Origin: an uncultured bacterium
Lineage (GTDB): Bacteria > Bacteroidota > Bacteroidia > Bacteroidales > Bacteroidaceae
Direction: 5' to 3'
Length of the DNA: 32,618 nt
Assembly: GCA_905214795.1 (NCBI GenBank)
Contig: CAJMNM010000034.1
Span: forward strand, 1 to 32,618
This document shows positions 24,772-32,618 of this stretch, piece by piece. Numbering within the stretch: the stretch's first letter is position 1; the number at the start of each line of letters is the position of its first letter. Under the pieces are notes generated by a model. The model was given only the letters and a program-made list of their open reading frames with translations. It made no database searches and was not told the DNA's origin. The position numbers and the translations under genes were made by a program.

Positions 24772-26520
24772 ATGGTAAAATACAAAGCTATTCTCTGCGC
24801 ATGTGCATTCCTGATTTTCTCTGGAATCTCGCTGAGAGCACAAGATTCGAAAACATTTGTCCATACCATCAAACAGGGAGAAACCGTTTTCTCCATAGCA
24901 CAAACCTACCATGTCTCTACCCAGGAGATATTCCGGCTTAATCCGGACGCTCTTGACGGCATCAAAGCCGGCAACACGCTGATTATCCCGCAAAACACTT
25001 CGGGAACGGCTACCGGACAACGTTACCACACTGTTGCCGCCGGCGAGACACTTTATCGTCTGACCAAACTTTATCAGGTCAGCGCAGAAGATATCTGTAA
25101 AGCCAACCCCGGACTAACCGCCGACAATTTCAAAACAGGCATGGTGGTTCTTATCCCACGCAGCTCAACACAACAGGCTATAGCCAAGAAAACGGCATCA
25201 GCGGAACCACAAAAGCCTAAGTGTAAAGAAATGCACAAGGTACAGCGACGCGAAACTTTATACAGCATTTCCAAAGACTACAATATTACTGAAGCAGAAC
25301 TTATCGCCGCCAACCCGGAAATGAAAGAACCGGACTATAAACTTAAACGTGGAAGTTATATCTGCATACCTTATCTGTCTCCCAAGCCTAAGGCCGAAGT
25401 ACAGGCCCCGACAAACAAGGAACTGATTTGCCCACCGACGGTATCGGCTCCACAATCATTGGTACGGATGGGAGTCATTCTTCCTTTCAAGAAACAATAT
25501 AAGGAAAGCTCACGTATGATTGAATTTTACCGTGGCGCGTTGCTCGCGGTAGAAAACATGAAAAAAAGCGGTTTATCTGTAGAAGTTTATGCTTACAATT
25601 CAGGCGAAACAGCCAAAGAACTTCAGCAATTGCTCAACACAGGAAAAGTACCCCAGCTGGATTTCATACTCGGCCCACTCTATCCTGAACAGATAGAGAC
25701 TTTAAGCAAATATTGTCAAAACAAACAAATCAGATTGGTTGTTCCATTCTCTTCATTAGGTGACGAGGTGTACAGCACACCACGGTATTTTGCGGTAAGC
25801 CCCCCAAAATCATTCCAACAAGCCGAAGCTTGTGAGCTGACGCTTGAGATTTTCAAGAATCAGAATTTCATTTTCCTGGACAGCAAGGAGAATGACGAGG
25901 ATGCAGCCAGCTTTACCGACGAATTGGAAAAACAACTTCAACAAAACGGCATAAGGTCAAAAACCGTTTCTCTCGGCAGCGATGAAATGACATGGCTAAG
26001 CGCCTTAACAAGATATAAAGACAATGTAATTGTACCGAATTCATCCAGTATTAAGGTTCTCAATACACTGTTTCCGAAACTGAAAGAAATAGCCAAGAGT
26101 TATCCGGAATACCGTATTAAACTATTAGGTTATCCGGAATGGCAGACTTATACCAATAAGCATCTGGAAAACTTTTATAAGTTTGACACTTATGCTTACT
26201 CACAGTTCTACCGTAATCCGTTACAAAGCCAATCCTCACAGTTTGACCAGAATTACAGGAACAACTTCAATCAGTCGCCTATTGCCTCTTATCCAAGGTT
26301 CGGCATGCTGGGATATGATTTGACGTATTATTTTCTGAAAGGTATATCCGCATATGGCAAAGGGTTTGAAAACCATCTGAAAGATGTTAAGACACAACCT
26401 TACCAACACAGATTCAGTTTCTCACGCATAAGCAACTGGAGCGGCTTTATCAATAAAGAAATGCAGTTCATTCACTATACACCATCACAAAGCATTGAAC
26501 TTATCAGATTGAAACAATGA
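24772..26520 (+). CDS. Triple-LysM protein with periplasmic-binding-like domain
   Basis: A 582-residue exported protein (signal MVKYKAILCACAFLIFSGISLRAQ). Three LysM domains bind peptidoglycan: about 30-73 (HTIKQGETVFSIAQTYHV), 85-129 (HTVAAGETLYRLTKLYQV) and 155-201 (HKVQRRETLYSISKDYNI). From about 230 on, the pattern is that of a type I periplasmic binding fold (VRMGVILPFKKQ, MIEFYRGALLAVENMKKSGL, DFILGPLYPEQIETLSKYCQ, RLVVPFSS). It has no transporter gene nearby. E. coli LpoA also joins a binding-fold domain to a cell-wall role, so a cell-wall synthesis regulator is a possible analogy, but inference only. The stop overlaps the start of the next gene by 4 bases (ATGA), so both are coupled. 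Confidence 0.9.
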   Translation: MVKYKAILCACAFLIFSGISLRAQDSKTFVHTIKQGETVFSIAQTYHVSTQEIFRLNPDALDGIKAGNTLIIPQNTSGTATGQRYHTVAAGETLYRLTKLYQVSAEDICKANPGLTADNFKTGMVVLIPRSSTQQAIAKKTASAEPQKPKCKEMHKVQRRETLYSISKDYNITEAELIAANPEMKEPDYKLKRGSYICIPYLSPKPKAEVQAPTNKELICPPTVSAPQSLVRMGVILPFKKQYKESSRMIEFYRGALLAVENMKKSGLSVEVYAYNSGETAKELQQLLNTGKVPQLDFILGPLYPEQIETLSKYCQNKQIRLVVPFSSLGDEVYSTPRYFAVSPPKSFQQAEACELTLEIFKNQNFIFLDSKENDEDAASFTDELEKQLQQNGIRSKTVSLGSDEMTWLSALTRYKDNVIVPNSSSIKVLNTLFPKLKEIAKSYPEYRIKLLGYPEWQTYTNKHLENFYKFDTYAYSQFYRNPLQSQSSQFDQNYRNNFNQSPIASYPRFGMLGYDLTYYFLKGISAYGKGFENHLKDVKTQPYQHRFSFSRISNWSGFINKEMQFIHYTPSQSIELIRLKQ

Positions 26521-27239
26521 AAAAGAACCTTATCACAGCCATATTAGGCTTGGTGGCATGTCAGCTGGCATATGGTCAGGTGGGCGAACCACGTAATGAC
26601 TTTGCCGTGGGCATAAACGGTGGATATACAATGAACCAAATGTTCTTCAATCCTACCATCAAACAAGGCTTTAAAGGAGCACCCACTTTTGGAGTAACCA
26701 TGCGCTATACTTGTGAAAAGTATTTCAAAAGCCTTTGTGCCATTCAGATGGAACTTAATTATGCCAATCTTGGCTGGAAAGAAATTATTGAGACTTCAGC
26801 GGACCAATATTCCCGCGACATACATTATCTGCAAGTTCCTATATTAGCCAGAATGGGATGGGGATATGAAGATAAAGGAGCCATGTTTTATGTCGTGGCT
26901 GGTCCTCAGGTTGCTTTTTACATGGGCGATAAAGAGCATAAAAGCGGTGAGTTCAGCGAGGAAACACTCAATCTGCGTCCTGGACAAATCTATCAACAAT
27001 ACGGCCTGCCCGTAAAGAACAAATTTGAGTACGGTATCACTGCCGGTCTCGGTATAGAAGTCAATACACCGAAAGCCGGTCATTTTCTACTTGAAGGACG
27101 TTATTACTACGGTTTGAGCGATGTGTTCGGAAACAGCAAAAAAGACACTTTCGGACGTTCCGCAAACGGTATGATAGCTGTGAAAGTAAGCTATCTTTTC
27201 GATATTGTCAAGACGAAGAATAAAACACAACAACAATAA
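26517..27239 (+). CDS. PorT-family outer-membrane barrel protein
   Basis: A 240-residue protein with signal peptide MKKNLITAILGLVACQLAYGQ and an eight-strand-type barrel of the OMP_b-brl_2/PorT class. It opens with FAVGINGGYTMNQMFFNPTIKQGFKGAPTFGVTMRY and continues with SLCAIQMELNYANLGWK, IHYLQVPILARMGWG, AMFYVVAGPQVAFYMG, FEYGITAGLGIEVN, GHFLLEGRYYYGLSDVF and VKVSYLFDIV, then a basic KTKNKTQQQ tail. PorT itself is a type IX secretion component in Porphyromonas, but this broad family has many members outside that system. It overlaps the LysM gene by ATGA; the pair could link the outer membrane to peptidoglycan. It ends at a strong terminator. Confidence 0.87.
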   Translation: MKKNLITAILGLVACQLAYGQVGEPRNDFAVGINGGYTMNQMFFNPTIKQGFKGAPTFGVTMRYTCEKYFKSLCAIQMELNYANLGWKEIIETSADQYSRDIHYLQVPILARMGWGYEDKGAMFYVVAGPQVAFYMGDKEHKSGEFSEETLNLRPGQIYQQYGLPVKNKFEYGITAGLGIEVNTPKAGHFLLEGRYYYGLSDVFGNSKKDTFGRSANGMIAVKVSYLFDIVKTKNKTQQQ

Positions 27240-27265
27240 GTCTTTTACACTTTAAAGAATACAAT

Positions 27266-27320
27266 AAAAAAGGCGGATGCCTGTCTCTTTAAAAAAGAAA
27301 CAGGCATCCGTCTTTTATTT
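27266..27320. terminator. Bidirectional terminator between PorT-like and DUF4293 genes
   Basis: GGCGGATGCCTGT (27272-27284) pairs with ACAGGCATCCGTC (27300-27312) with one G-T pair. An A run lies before it and a T run after, and the genes converge here. Confidence 0.85.
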
Positions 27321-27341
27321 ACCCGCCCTATAAATAAAGGG

Positions 27342-27797
27342 TTAACGCAATCTGTCTAAGGAACGTACTATCAGTTCATCCTTCATTATACCTCTAAAGG
27401 CCAGATACTCAAGAATAAGAGCAACAGCCGGCAAGCCCGCAGTCCAGTTTAAGGTAAAATCCCCGCCATATCTGCCTTTAAATATGTAGACAAACACTCC
27501 AAACACGATATAATAACCTATCAGCAGCAAACCGCTTATTACAGTCAGTCTGACCTGAAGCATTCTGCGTTTGAAGAAGAAAATAGCGATGAAAGACAGC
27601 ACAGCAACCAATGACAGCAACAAACACATTGCCCATGGCGACCAGCTTTTTGTACCGTCTGCCAAACTGAGCCACAGATTATTGAAACCGAGTGTTTCTA
27701 TACCGTTCTGATGGAAATGTCCGACCGGAGTAAACAGTCCGACCAATACAGCAATCACTGCTAGAAACATATACACGGTTTGTATTCTCTGGATCAT
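27342..27797 (-). CDS. DUF4293 family membrane protein
   Basis: A 151-residue inner-membrane protein with four hydrophobic helices: MIQRIQTVYMFLAVIAVLVGLF, WAMCLLLSLVAVLSFIAIFFF, LTVISGLLLIGYYIVFGVFVY and a last one in LPAVALILEYLAFRGI. The opening MIQRIQT-[VI]-Y and the ending DELIVRSLDRLR are the family's fixed ends. Function is unknown. It is restricted to Bacteroidota and often found, as here, next to rpoZ; the gap to rpoZ is 15 bases. No residue suggests an enzyme. Confidence 0.9.
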   Translation of the reverse strand: MIQRIQTVYMFLAVIAVLVGLFTPVGHFHQNGIETLGFNNLWLSLADGTKSWSPWAMCLLLSLVAVLSFIAIFFFKRRMLQVRLTVISGLLLIGYYIVFGVFVYIFKGRYGGDFTLNWTAGLPAVALILEYLAFRGIMKDELIVRSLDRLR

Positions 27798-27812
27798 AGC
27801 TGCAAAATGTTT

Positions 27813-28148
27813 TTATTCAATCGGTTCTTTCTCCTTTAAAGGATTACGATAGTAAATCTTCCCTTCAATGAATTCCTGTGTAGCAATCAGCGTCGGTTTC
27901 GGAAGTTTCTCATAATAACGCGAAATCTCAATCTGCTCACGATTTTCAAACACCTCGTCCAAGTTGTCGTTTACAGAAGCAAACTCCTGCAATTTCTTGG
28001 AAAGCTCATTCTTGATATCCATTGAGATCTGATTGGCTCTTTTGCCGATAATCGCAATGCTCTCATAAATGTTACCCGTTTCGTCACACAAATCCATAAT
28101 GTTACGTGTCACGGTGTTGGTTGGTGCATTTGTTCTTTTGAAATCCAT
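27813..28148 (-). CDS. rpoZ: RNA polymerase omega subunit (Bacteroidota type)
   Basis: Small RNA-polymerase subunit that helps hold the beta' chain. The 111 residues fit the Bacteroidota RpoZ/Rpb6-like family: TVTRNIMDLCDETGNIYESIAIIGKRANQIS contains the conserved core around G-K-R-A-N-Q-I, followed by an acidic helix (ELSKKLQEFASVNDNLDEVFEN) and ISRYYEKLPKPTLIATQEFIEGKIYYR. It is longer than the usual omega and has an added tail. It lies 24 bases after bamD and 15 bases before the DUF4293 gene. bamD-rpoZ is a common Bacteroidota pairing, which supports the call. Confidence 0.9.
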   Translation of the reverse strand: MDFKRTNAPTNTVTRNIMDLCDETGNIYESIAIIGKRANQISMDIKNELSKKLQEFASVNDNLDEVFENREQIEISRYYEKLPKPTLIATQEFIEGKIYYRNPLKEKEPIE

Positions 28149-28172
28149 AATTCTATAAACTTGTTTTTATTT

Positions 28173-29003
28173 TTATTTCTTATTTACCACTTTATTAGCC
28201 GAAGCGAAAATCCGTTGGGCATCTTTTAAATATTTTGATTCGGGATATTCGTTTACAAAGCCGTAATACTCATCTATCGCATCACGGAAACGGTCCATGC
28301 GTTTGTATTCCACACTTTGTACCGCCAAATGATATTTGGCACGCAATATCATTATTGCAAATTCTTCACGACGGGCCGGACTGGCATAAGGATAATCAAG
28401 CAACGCATTCTGAGCCGTCACAATACATGCTTCATAATTACTGCCGCCATAGGAGCAATTACCCATATATGAACCTAAATCATAATACAACTTTGCTGAA
28501 AGATATTCTTTCTCAACCAGTTTATCCTGCAAGCTGTATATCATATCCTGAGTTGTATTTTTCAACTTTGTATATGGATAATAGTCAAGGAATTCCTGAA
28601 ACGCCTTTATGGCTGCGTAGGTATTTGTCTGATCGAGCCTCACATCCGGCACACTTTCATACAAAGCCTTGGCACAGTAAAAACGGGCATACTCTACATA
28701 AGTTCCTTTTGGATATGACTGATAGTATTTCTTAAAATAAGATGAAGCGACATCAAAATTTCCATCGCAATACTCGGACATCGCAAGCATATATAGAGCC
28801 TCTTCTGCCCTCACGGTGCCTTTCATGATCGTAACCAGATCACTGAATAAAGTAACGGCACGAGAATACTCTCCCTTGACAAAACATTCCTTGGCCACCT
28901 CATATTTATACTCGTGGTCATTACTTTTCAACACATTGTTGTATTGATTGCAGGAAGTTAGCAAAAAGAGTCCGGTACACAGAGCTAAAACAATCCTTTT
29001 CAT
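28173..29003 (-). CDS. bamD: Outer-membrane assembly lipoprotein BamD
   Basis: Lipoprotein of the BAM complex that folds outer-membrane barrels. The 276 residues have signal MKRIVLALCTGLFLLTSC (lipid Cys18). The next residues, NQYNN, lack an acidic export signal, so it should stay facing the periplasm. The body is a chain of TPR-like repeats (VKGEYSRAVTLFSDLV, YCDGNFDVASSYFKKYYQSYPKG, AIKAFQEFLDYYPYTK, FRDAIDEYYGFVNEYPES), as in BamD/YfiO. The frame is open to 29156, but the promoter lies inside that extension and the lipoprotein signal fixes the ATG at 29003. It leads the bamD-rpoZ-DUF4293 unit and diverges from uvrB. Confidence 0.92.
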   Translation of the reverse strand: MKRIVLALCTGLFLLTSCNQYNNVLKSNDHEYKYEVAKECFVKGEYSRAVTLFSDLVTIMKGTVRAEEALYMLAMSEYCDGNFDVASSYFKKYYQSYPKGTYVEYARFYCAKALYESVPDVRLDQTNTYAAIKAFQEFLDYYPYTKLKNTTQDMIYSLQDKLVEKEYLSAKLYYDLGSYMGNCSYGGSNYEACIVTAQNALLDYPYASPARREEFAIMILRAKYHLAVQSVEYKRMDRFRDAIDEYYGFVNEYPESKYLKDAQRIFASANKVVNKK

Positions 29004-29021
29004 TTTGTACAAATTGAATTG

Positions 29022-29053
29022 CAAAATTAAGGCTTTCATTTGACTTGTGCAAA
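29022..29053 (-). promoter_or_regulatory. Promoter of bamD-rpoZ-DUF4293
   Basis: On the minus strand TTTG (29053-29050), 20 bases, TAATTTTG (29029-29022): a very good Bacteroides-type promoter about 20 bases before the bamD ATG. Confidence 0.7.
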
Positions 29054-29113
29054 AAATGAATGTTTTTAAATGCAAAAAAATAACTATCACCTCATAAATA
29101 AACGGATTTTCTC

Positions 29114-29121
29114 TATTTTTG
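29114..29121 (+). promoter_or_regulatory. -7 box of uvrB
   Basis: TATTTTTG fits TAnnTTTG, about 33 bases before the uvrB ATG at 29155. No clear -33 element. It excludes the longer frame that opens at 29119. Confidence 0.45.
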
Positions 29122-29154
29122 CATTCTAAAGTATTTCTTTCAGGATATAAAACC

Positions 29155-31200
29155 ATGCCAAATTTTGAATTGACAGCTGATTATCAGCCTACAGGTGATC
29201 AACCGGAAGCTATCGCGCAGCTAACAGAAGGTGTACTCAATGGTACACCGGCACAAACGTTACTTGGCGTGACCGGTTCGGGAAAAACCTTTACCATCGC
29301 CAATGTCATAAAAAACGTCAACAAGCCGACACTTGTACTGAGCCACAACAAAACGCTGGCCGCCCAACTTTACGGTGAATTCAAAAGTTTCTTTCCTAAT
29401 AATGCGGTAGAATATTATGTATCATATTATGACTACTACCAACCGGAAGCTTATATCCCTTCTACTGACACTTATATAGAGAAAGATTTGGCCATAAACG
29501 ACGAAATAGACAAACTTCGTCTGGCCGCAACCTCCGCCCTGCTGTCGGGCCGTAAAGATGTTGTAGTTGTCTCATCTGTCAGCTGTATCTATGGCATGGG
29601 CAACCCTGCCGCTTTTTATGATAATGTCATAGAACTGAAAAGAGGCATGATACTTGACCGCAACGTCCTGCTACGCAGACTTGTGGACAGCCTTTATACG
29701 CGTAACGACCTGGAACTGAACCGTGGCTGTTTCCGGGTAAAAGGAGATACGGTTGACATTTATCTGGCCTATTCAGACAACCTGTTACGTATTACCTTTT
29801 GGGATGATGAGATTGACGGCATAGAAGAAGTAGACCCTATAAGCAGCCTCAGACTTAACAGTTACGATGAGTACCGTATCTATCCGGCAAATCTGTTCAT
29901 GACAACAAAAGAAAGTACACAAGCCGCCATTCATCAGATAGAAGACGATCTCGCCGCTCAAGTCAAATACTTTGAAGAAACAGGCAAACCTTATGAAGCA
30001 AAACGTCTTTATGAGAGAGTGACTTACGACATGGAGATGATAAGAGAATTGGGGCATTGCAGCGGCATAGAGAACTACTCACGCTATTTTGACGGACGTG
30101 CCCCTGGCACAAGACCTTACTGCCTTCTGGATTTCTTTCCGGACGATTTTCTTATCGTAATAGACGAAAGCCACGTATCCGTACCACAAATTAATGCCAT
30201 GTATGGTGGAGACCGCGCAAGAAAAAAGAACCTTGTAGAATATGGCTTCCGATTACCGGCCGCAATGGATAATCGTCCTCTTAAATTCGAAGAGTTCCAG
30301 CAGCTGGCCAAGCAGGTGATATATGTATCCGCAACTCCGGCCGAATATGAATTAAGACAAAGCGAAGGAATCGTTGTAGAACAAGTCATCCGCCCCACCG
30401 GACTGCTTGACCCGGTTATTGAAGTCAGACCAAGTCTGAATCAGGTTGATGACCTTATGGAAGAAATCCAACAACGTATTGAACGGGATGAACGTGTACT
30501 TGTAACAACCCTGACAAAACGTATGGCTGAAGAATTAACCGACTATCTTATCAAACATGATATCCGCACAAATTATATCCATAGCGATGTAGACACTCTG
30601 GATCGTGTACAGATTATGGATGACTTACGTGCCGGACTGTATGATGTACTGGTTGGAGTAAACCTGTTACGTGAAGGTCTTGACCTGCCTGAGGTTTCAC
30701 TAGTGGCTATTCTTGACGCAGACAAGGAAGGATTCTTACGCTCACACCGTGCGTTGACACAAACTGTGGGACGAGCCGCACGCAACATCAACGGCAAGGC
30801 TATCATGTATGCCGACCATATTACGGAAAGTATGCAACTCACAATTGACGAAACGAACCGCCGTCGGGAAAAGCAGATGAAATATAACGAAGAACATGGC
30901 ATTACACCGAAACAGATACAGAAGGGACGCAAGATGACAGATCTGATCAATGCCAATTCAGAAAACCATATTGAAAAACGTGCTTATATCGAACCTGAAG
31001 AAAAAGCCGTTGTTGCCGACCCGGTTATTGAATATATGACCCGTGACCAACTGGAAAAAAGTATCGGACGTACACGAAAACTCATGCAAGAAGCAGCAAA
31101 AAAACTGGATTTCGTACAGGCGGCCCAATATCGCGACGAAATGCTTCGTATGGAAGAAATGCTAAAGACCAAAGACCTGAATTCTCCCCAACATTCCTGA
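29155..31200 (+). CDS. uvrB: Excinuclease ABC subunit B (UvrB)
   Basis: Helicase-like damage-verifying subunit of nucleotide excision repair; it takes the lesion from UvrA and recruits UvrC. The 681 residues are full length. Seen in order: MPNFELTADYQPTGDQPEAI (the classic start), Walker A GVTGSGKT (38-45), the beta-hairpin YVSYYDYYQPEAYIPSTDTYIEKD, FLIVIDESHVSVPQ (Walker B), the motif VIYVSATPAEYE, the C-terminal helicase motifs (VLVTTLTKRMAEELTDYL, GVNLLREGLDLPEVSLVAILDADKEGFLRS, LTQTVGRAARN) and a C-terminal UVR motif (KKLDFVQAAQYRDEMLRMEEML) for UvrC binding. It is alone in its transcript, about 5 kb from uvrA in this window. Confidence 0.98.
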   Translation: MPNFELTADYQPTGDQPEAIAQLTEGVLNGTPAQTLLGVTGSGKTFTIANVIKNVNKPTLVLSHNKTLAAQLYGEFKSFFPNNAVEYYVSYYDYYQPEAYIPSTDTYIEKDLAINDEIDKLRLAATSALLSGRKDVVVVSSVSCIYGMGNPAAFYDNVIELKRGMILDRNVLLRRLVDSLYTRNDLELNRGCFRVKGDTVDIYLAYSDNLLRITFWDDEIDGIEEVDPISSLRLNSYDEYRIYPANLFMTTKESTQAAIHQIEDDLAAQVKYFEETGKPYEAKRLYERVTYDMEMIRELGHCSGIENYSRYFDGRAPGTRPYCLLDFFPDDFLIVIDESHVSVPQINAMYGGDRARKKNLVEYGFRLPAAMDNRPLKFEEFQQLAKQVIYVSATPAEYELRQSEGIVVEQVIRPTGLLDPVIEVRPSLNQVDDLMEEIQQRIERDERVLVTTLTKRMAEELTDYLIKHDIRTNYIHSDVDTLDRVQIMDDLRAGLYDVLVGVNLLREGLDLPEVSLVAILDADKEGFLRSHRALTQTVGRAARNINGKAIMYADHITESMQLTIDETNRRREKQMKYNEEHGITPKQIQKGRKMTDLINANSENHIEKRAYIEPEEKAVVADPVIEYMTRDQLEKSIGRTRKLMQEAAKKLDFVQAAQYRDEMLRMEEMLKTKDLNSPQHS

Positions 31201-31245
31201 CCATAAAAATGATTCTGATTAGTTTATGATATTATAAAAAGAACC

Positions 31246-31280
31246 GTGCAACATTTTGTATTGTAGCACGGTTCTTTAAA
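31246..31280. terminator. Terminator between uvrB and the DUF5020 gene
   Basis: AAAGAACCGTGC (31248-31259) pairs perfectly with GCACGGTTCTTT (31266-31277). A run of A precedes it, so it can also end the leftward transcript of the convergent gene. Confidence 0.82.
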
Positions 31281-31315
31281 ACTAAAAAAAATAATTTTCT
31301 CCTAAACTTTTCAAA

Positions 31316-32053
31316 TCAGAATGTCCACTTACAAGCAATTGTCGGAATAGCAAAAAAACGATTGTTTTTACCGGTTGAGGTATACACAAAATTATTACTT
31401 ATTTCCACCTCTGTACCGACACTTAAATGCAAATCGTCACTCACACGCTTTAAGGGTGCCAAATTGAACCAGAACTGAGGTTCTGACTGAACAATAAGAT
31501 TACCATTGACTGTATTATCATGCCATAAATCCACATATCCGGAACATGTGCATAACCCTTTGGCAAAGTTAGCCCGCCAAACAGCCGTTACCTGCCAGCT
31601 GTTGCAATAGGGTTCACATTTTGCCATATACTTATATAAAGCCTGTATGGAAAATCCTTTCGAAAAATCAGCACTATTCCAGTTATAAGCTACACCGGCC
31701 AAATAAGCATCATTGTAGGCATAACCGTCTCCATTACCGGAACCATAACTCAAACCTCCATTATATTCAACATGCAGAGCAACGGGCATAGCCTTTGTCT
31801 GAATTTCACGCGAGAACTCGGTATATGCGCTTCGCATCACATTATCACCAAAATCAGCATCTACAAAAAAATATGTGCTACCCCACTTATCCGCAGTAAA
31901 GTTCTCAACAGTTGCAGTCAGTTTTTGACGGTTATTCAAGTCGGTACCATAACAAGCCCGTCCAAGATCGTAATGTAACTGAACGTTAAGCTGCGCTGAG
32001 CCACTCACTGCCATCAACAGAAGTGCTCCTCCTAAAATCATTCTTTTTCCCAT
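31316..32053 (-). CDS. DUF5020 family outer-membrane protein
   Basis: A 245-residue exported protein (signal MGKRMILGGALLLMAVSGSAQ). The mature part matches DUF5020, a Bacteroidota family related in shape to Tsx-type nucleoside channels: LNVQLHYDLGRA, TVENFTADKWGSTYFFVDADF, MPVALHVEYNGGLSYGSG, DAYLAGVAYNWNSADFSKGFSIQALYKYMAK, a long run of aromatic strands, SEPQFWFNLAPLKRVSDDLHLSVGTEVEISNNFV, and a terminal aromatic residue (ACKWTF). A 12-strand barrel is likely; transport of nucleosides or a similar small solute is inference. The frame opens earlier (32110), but a TAACTTTG box at about 32077-32084 and the signal peptide favour the ATG at 32053 (or 32041). Confidence 0.87.
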   Translation of the reverse strand: MGKRMILGGALLLMAVSGSAQLNVQLHYDLGRACYGTDLNNRQKLTATVENFTADKWGSTYFFVDADFGDNVMRSAYTEFSREIQTKAMPVALHVEYNGGLSYGSGNGDGYAYNDAYLAGVAYNWNSADFSKGFSIQALYKYMAKCEPYCNSWQVTAVWRANFAKGLCTCSGYVDLWHDNTVNGNLIVQSEPQFWFNLAPLKRVSDDLHLSVGTEVEISNNFVYTSTGKNNRFFAIPTIACKWTF

Positions 32054-32076
32054 CTCTTTTGTTAAATTTAGCGGCG

Positions 32077-32084
32077 CAAAGTTA
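32077..32084 (-). promoter_or_regulatory. -7 box for the DUF5020 gene
   Basis: The minus strand reads TAACTTTG, about 24 bases before the ATG at 32053. The -33 element is not at the usual distance. Confidence 0.4.
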
Positions 32085-32490
32085 ATCTTTTTAAACTTTA
32101 TAGCGAACAATTCTATTGAAAAATAATATTCAAGGGATCAAATACAAAATAATAGCTTTATCGTTAATCAAGCCATAACAAGCACTCATTTATAAAACAA
32201 AAATAATATTATAAAAGGAATTTGATAAGCTGAAAGTTGATAAAACCACCATTAATATTATACAGCACAAAAACATGTTTTCTATACTCAATTAAAAAAG
32301 AACTATAACTTTACTGTTACGTGCTCTACTATTTCTATGAAACAATTATCCAACTCATTCAAGAATTTAACGAGAAAAGACAAAAAATCAAGAAGAGTAT
32401 TATTACATTGTTAATCAAGCATATAAATTAATCAGCCTTTTAAATTCAGGTAATCAATCTAAAAAAAACAAGAAAAAAACTCTTCAAAAA

Positions 32491-32521
32491 TTTGCAGTTT
32501 TAAAATAATTGCGTACCTTTG
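32491..32521 (+). promoter_or_regulatory. Promoter of tRNA-Val
   Basis: TTTG (32491-32494), 19 bases, TACCTTTG (32514-32521): an exact fit to the Bacteroides promoter form, about 45 bases before the tRNA. Confidence 0.7.
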
Positions 32522-32566
32522 CACTCGCTTTCGGGAACGAACAAAAACAAAGCAAGTTCACGAAAC

Positions 32567-32618
32567 GGGCGTTTAGCTCAGCTGGTTCAGAGCATCTGCC
32601 TTACAAGCAGAGGGTCGG
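32567..32618 (+). tRNA. tRNA-Val (TAC), 3' end cut by the window edge
   Basis: GGGCGTT acceptor strand, D arm GCTC/GAGC, anticodon stem TCTGC/GCAGA with loop CTTACAA (anticodon TAC), then the variable loop. The sequence ends before the T arm, so the 3' acceptor strand cannot be checked. It may head a tRNA cluster that continues beyond the window. Confidence 0.9.

Larger units (their letters stand above)
32054..32566. other. Intergenic region before tRNA-Val
   Basis: About 510 bases. It holds the leftward DUF5020 promoter and the rightward tRNA promoter; between them the DNA is very A/T-rich with no credible gene. A 25-codon ATG frame near 32338 has no support. Confidence 0.6.

Noticed and set aside
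26517..27239. Naming the barrel gene porT and claiming a type IX secretion locus
   Set aside because: The family is broad and no other secretion core gene is present in the window.
29004..29156. Longer N-terminus for BamD
   Set aside because: It contains the gene's own promoter and would hide the lipoprotein signal.
32338..32415. 25-codon open frame before tRNA-Val
   Set aside because: Too short, no ribosome site, very A-rich; no evidence of a gene.

Overview
The window looks like chromosomal DNA of a gut-type member of the Bacteroidales (Bacteroides/Phocaeicola-like). Reasons: moderate to low G+C; many matches to the Bacteroides -33/-7 promoter form (TTTG or TTG, about 19-20 bases, TAnnTTTG) instead of E. 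coli-type boxes; and Bacteroidota-specific families (DUF4248, DUF3078, DUF4249, DUF4293, DUF5020, the Bacteroidota-type omega subunit, a type-B gliding-motility C-terminal domain and a PorT-like barrel). Assignment to genus is inference. I see no insertion sequence, prophage, integrase or CRISPR array; most of the window is ordinary core genome. Layout: the 3' end of dnaB (+), a small DUF4248 gene (-), fabH (+), and a tRNA-Asp (-) with an acceptor-stem mismatch. A tightly packed minus-strand unit follows: recR, a membrane protein, a family 2 glycosyltransferase and a GNAT acetyltransferase. ysxC/engB (+) converges on a DUF3078 outer-membrane gene (-). Next come plus-strand units pyrG-yidC, DPP5-like S9 peptidase-MFS transporter, an acidic surface-type lipoprotein, and a TonB-dependent receptor-DUF4249 lipoprotein pair. 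After a gene-free stretch of about 1.26 kb lies a minus-strand unit (type-B C-terminal-domain protein, uvrA, ybaK), divergent from a plus-strand LysM/periplasmic-binding-fold protein and PorT-like barrel. Then bamD-rpoZ-DUF4293 (-), uvrB (+), a DUF5020 protein (-) and the start of a tRNA-Val (+). How the genes fit together: the main themes are envelope building (yidC, bamD, DUF3078, LysM protein, PorT-like barrel, TonB receptor pair), DNA repair (recR, uvrA, uvrB) and basic metabolism (fabH, pyrG). The peptidase and MFS genes probably form a peptide-use pair, and the TonB receptor plus DUF4249 lipoprotein an uptake pair. The least explained element is in the gene-free stretch at 19392-20649: a phased array of about six or seven 22-bp units carrying the core AACCGTA, some inverted, with a smaller outlying cluster nearby. 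It resembles an iteron or multi-site protein-binding array more than any gene. A second, unrelated 22-nt-period array of small palindromes follows dnaB. Coordinates of short sites were read by eye and may be off by a base.
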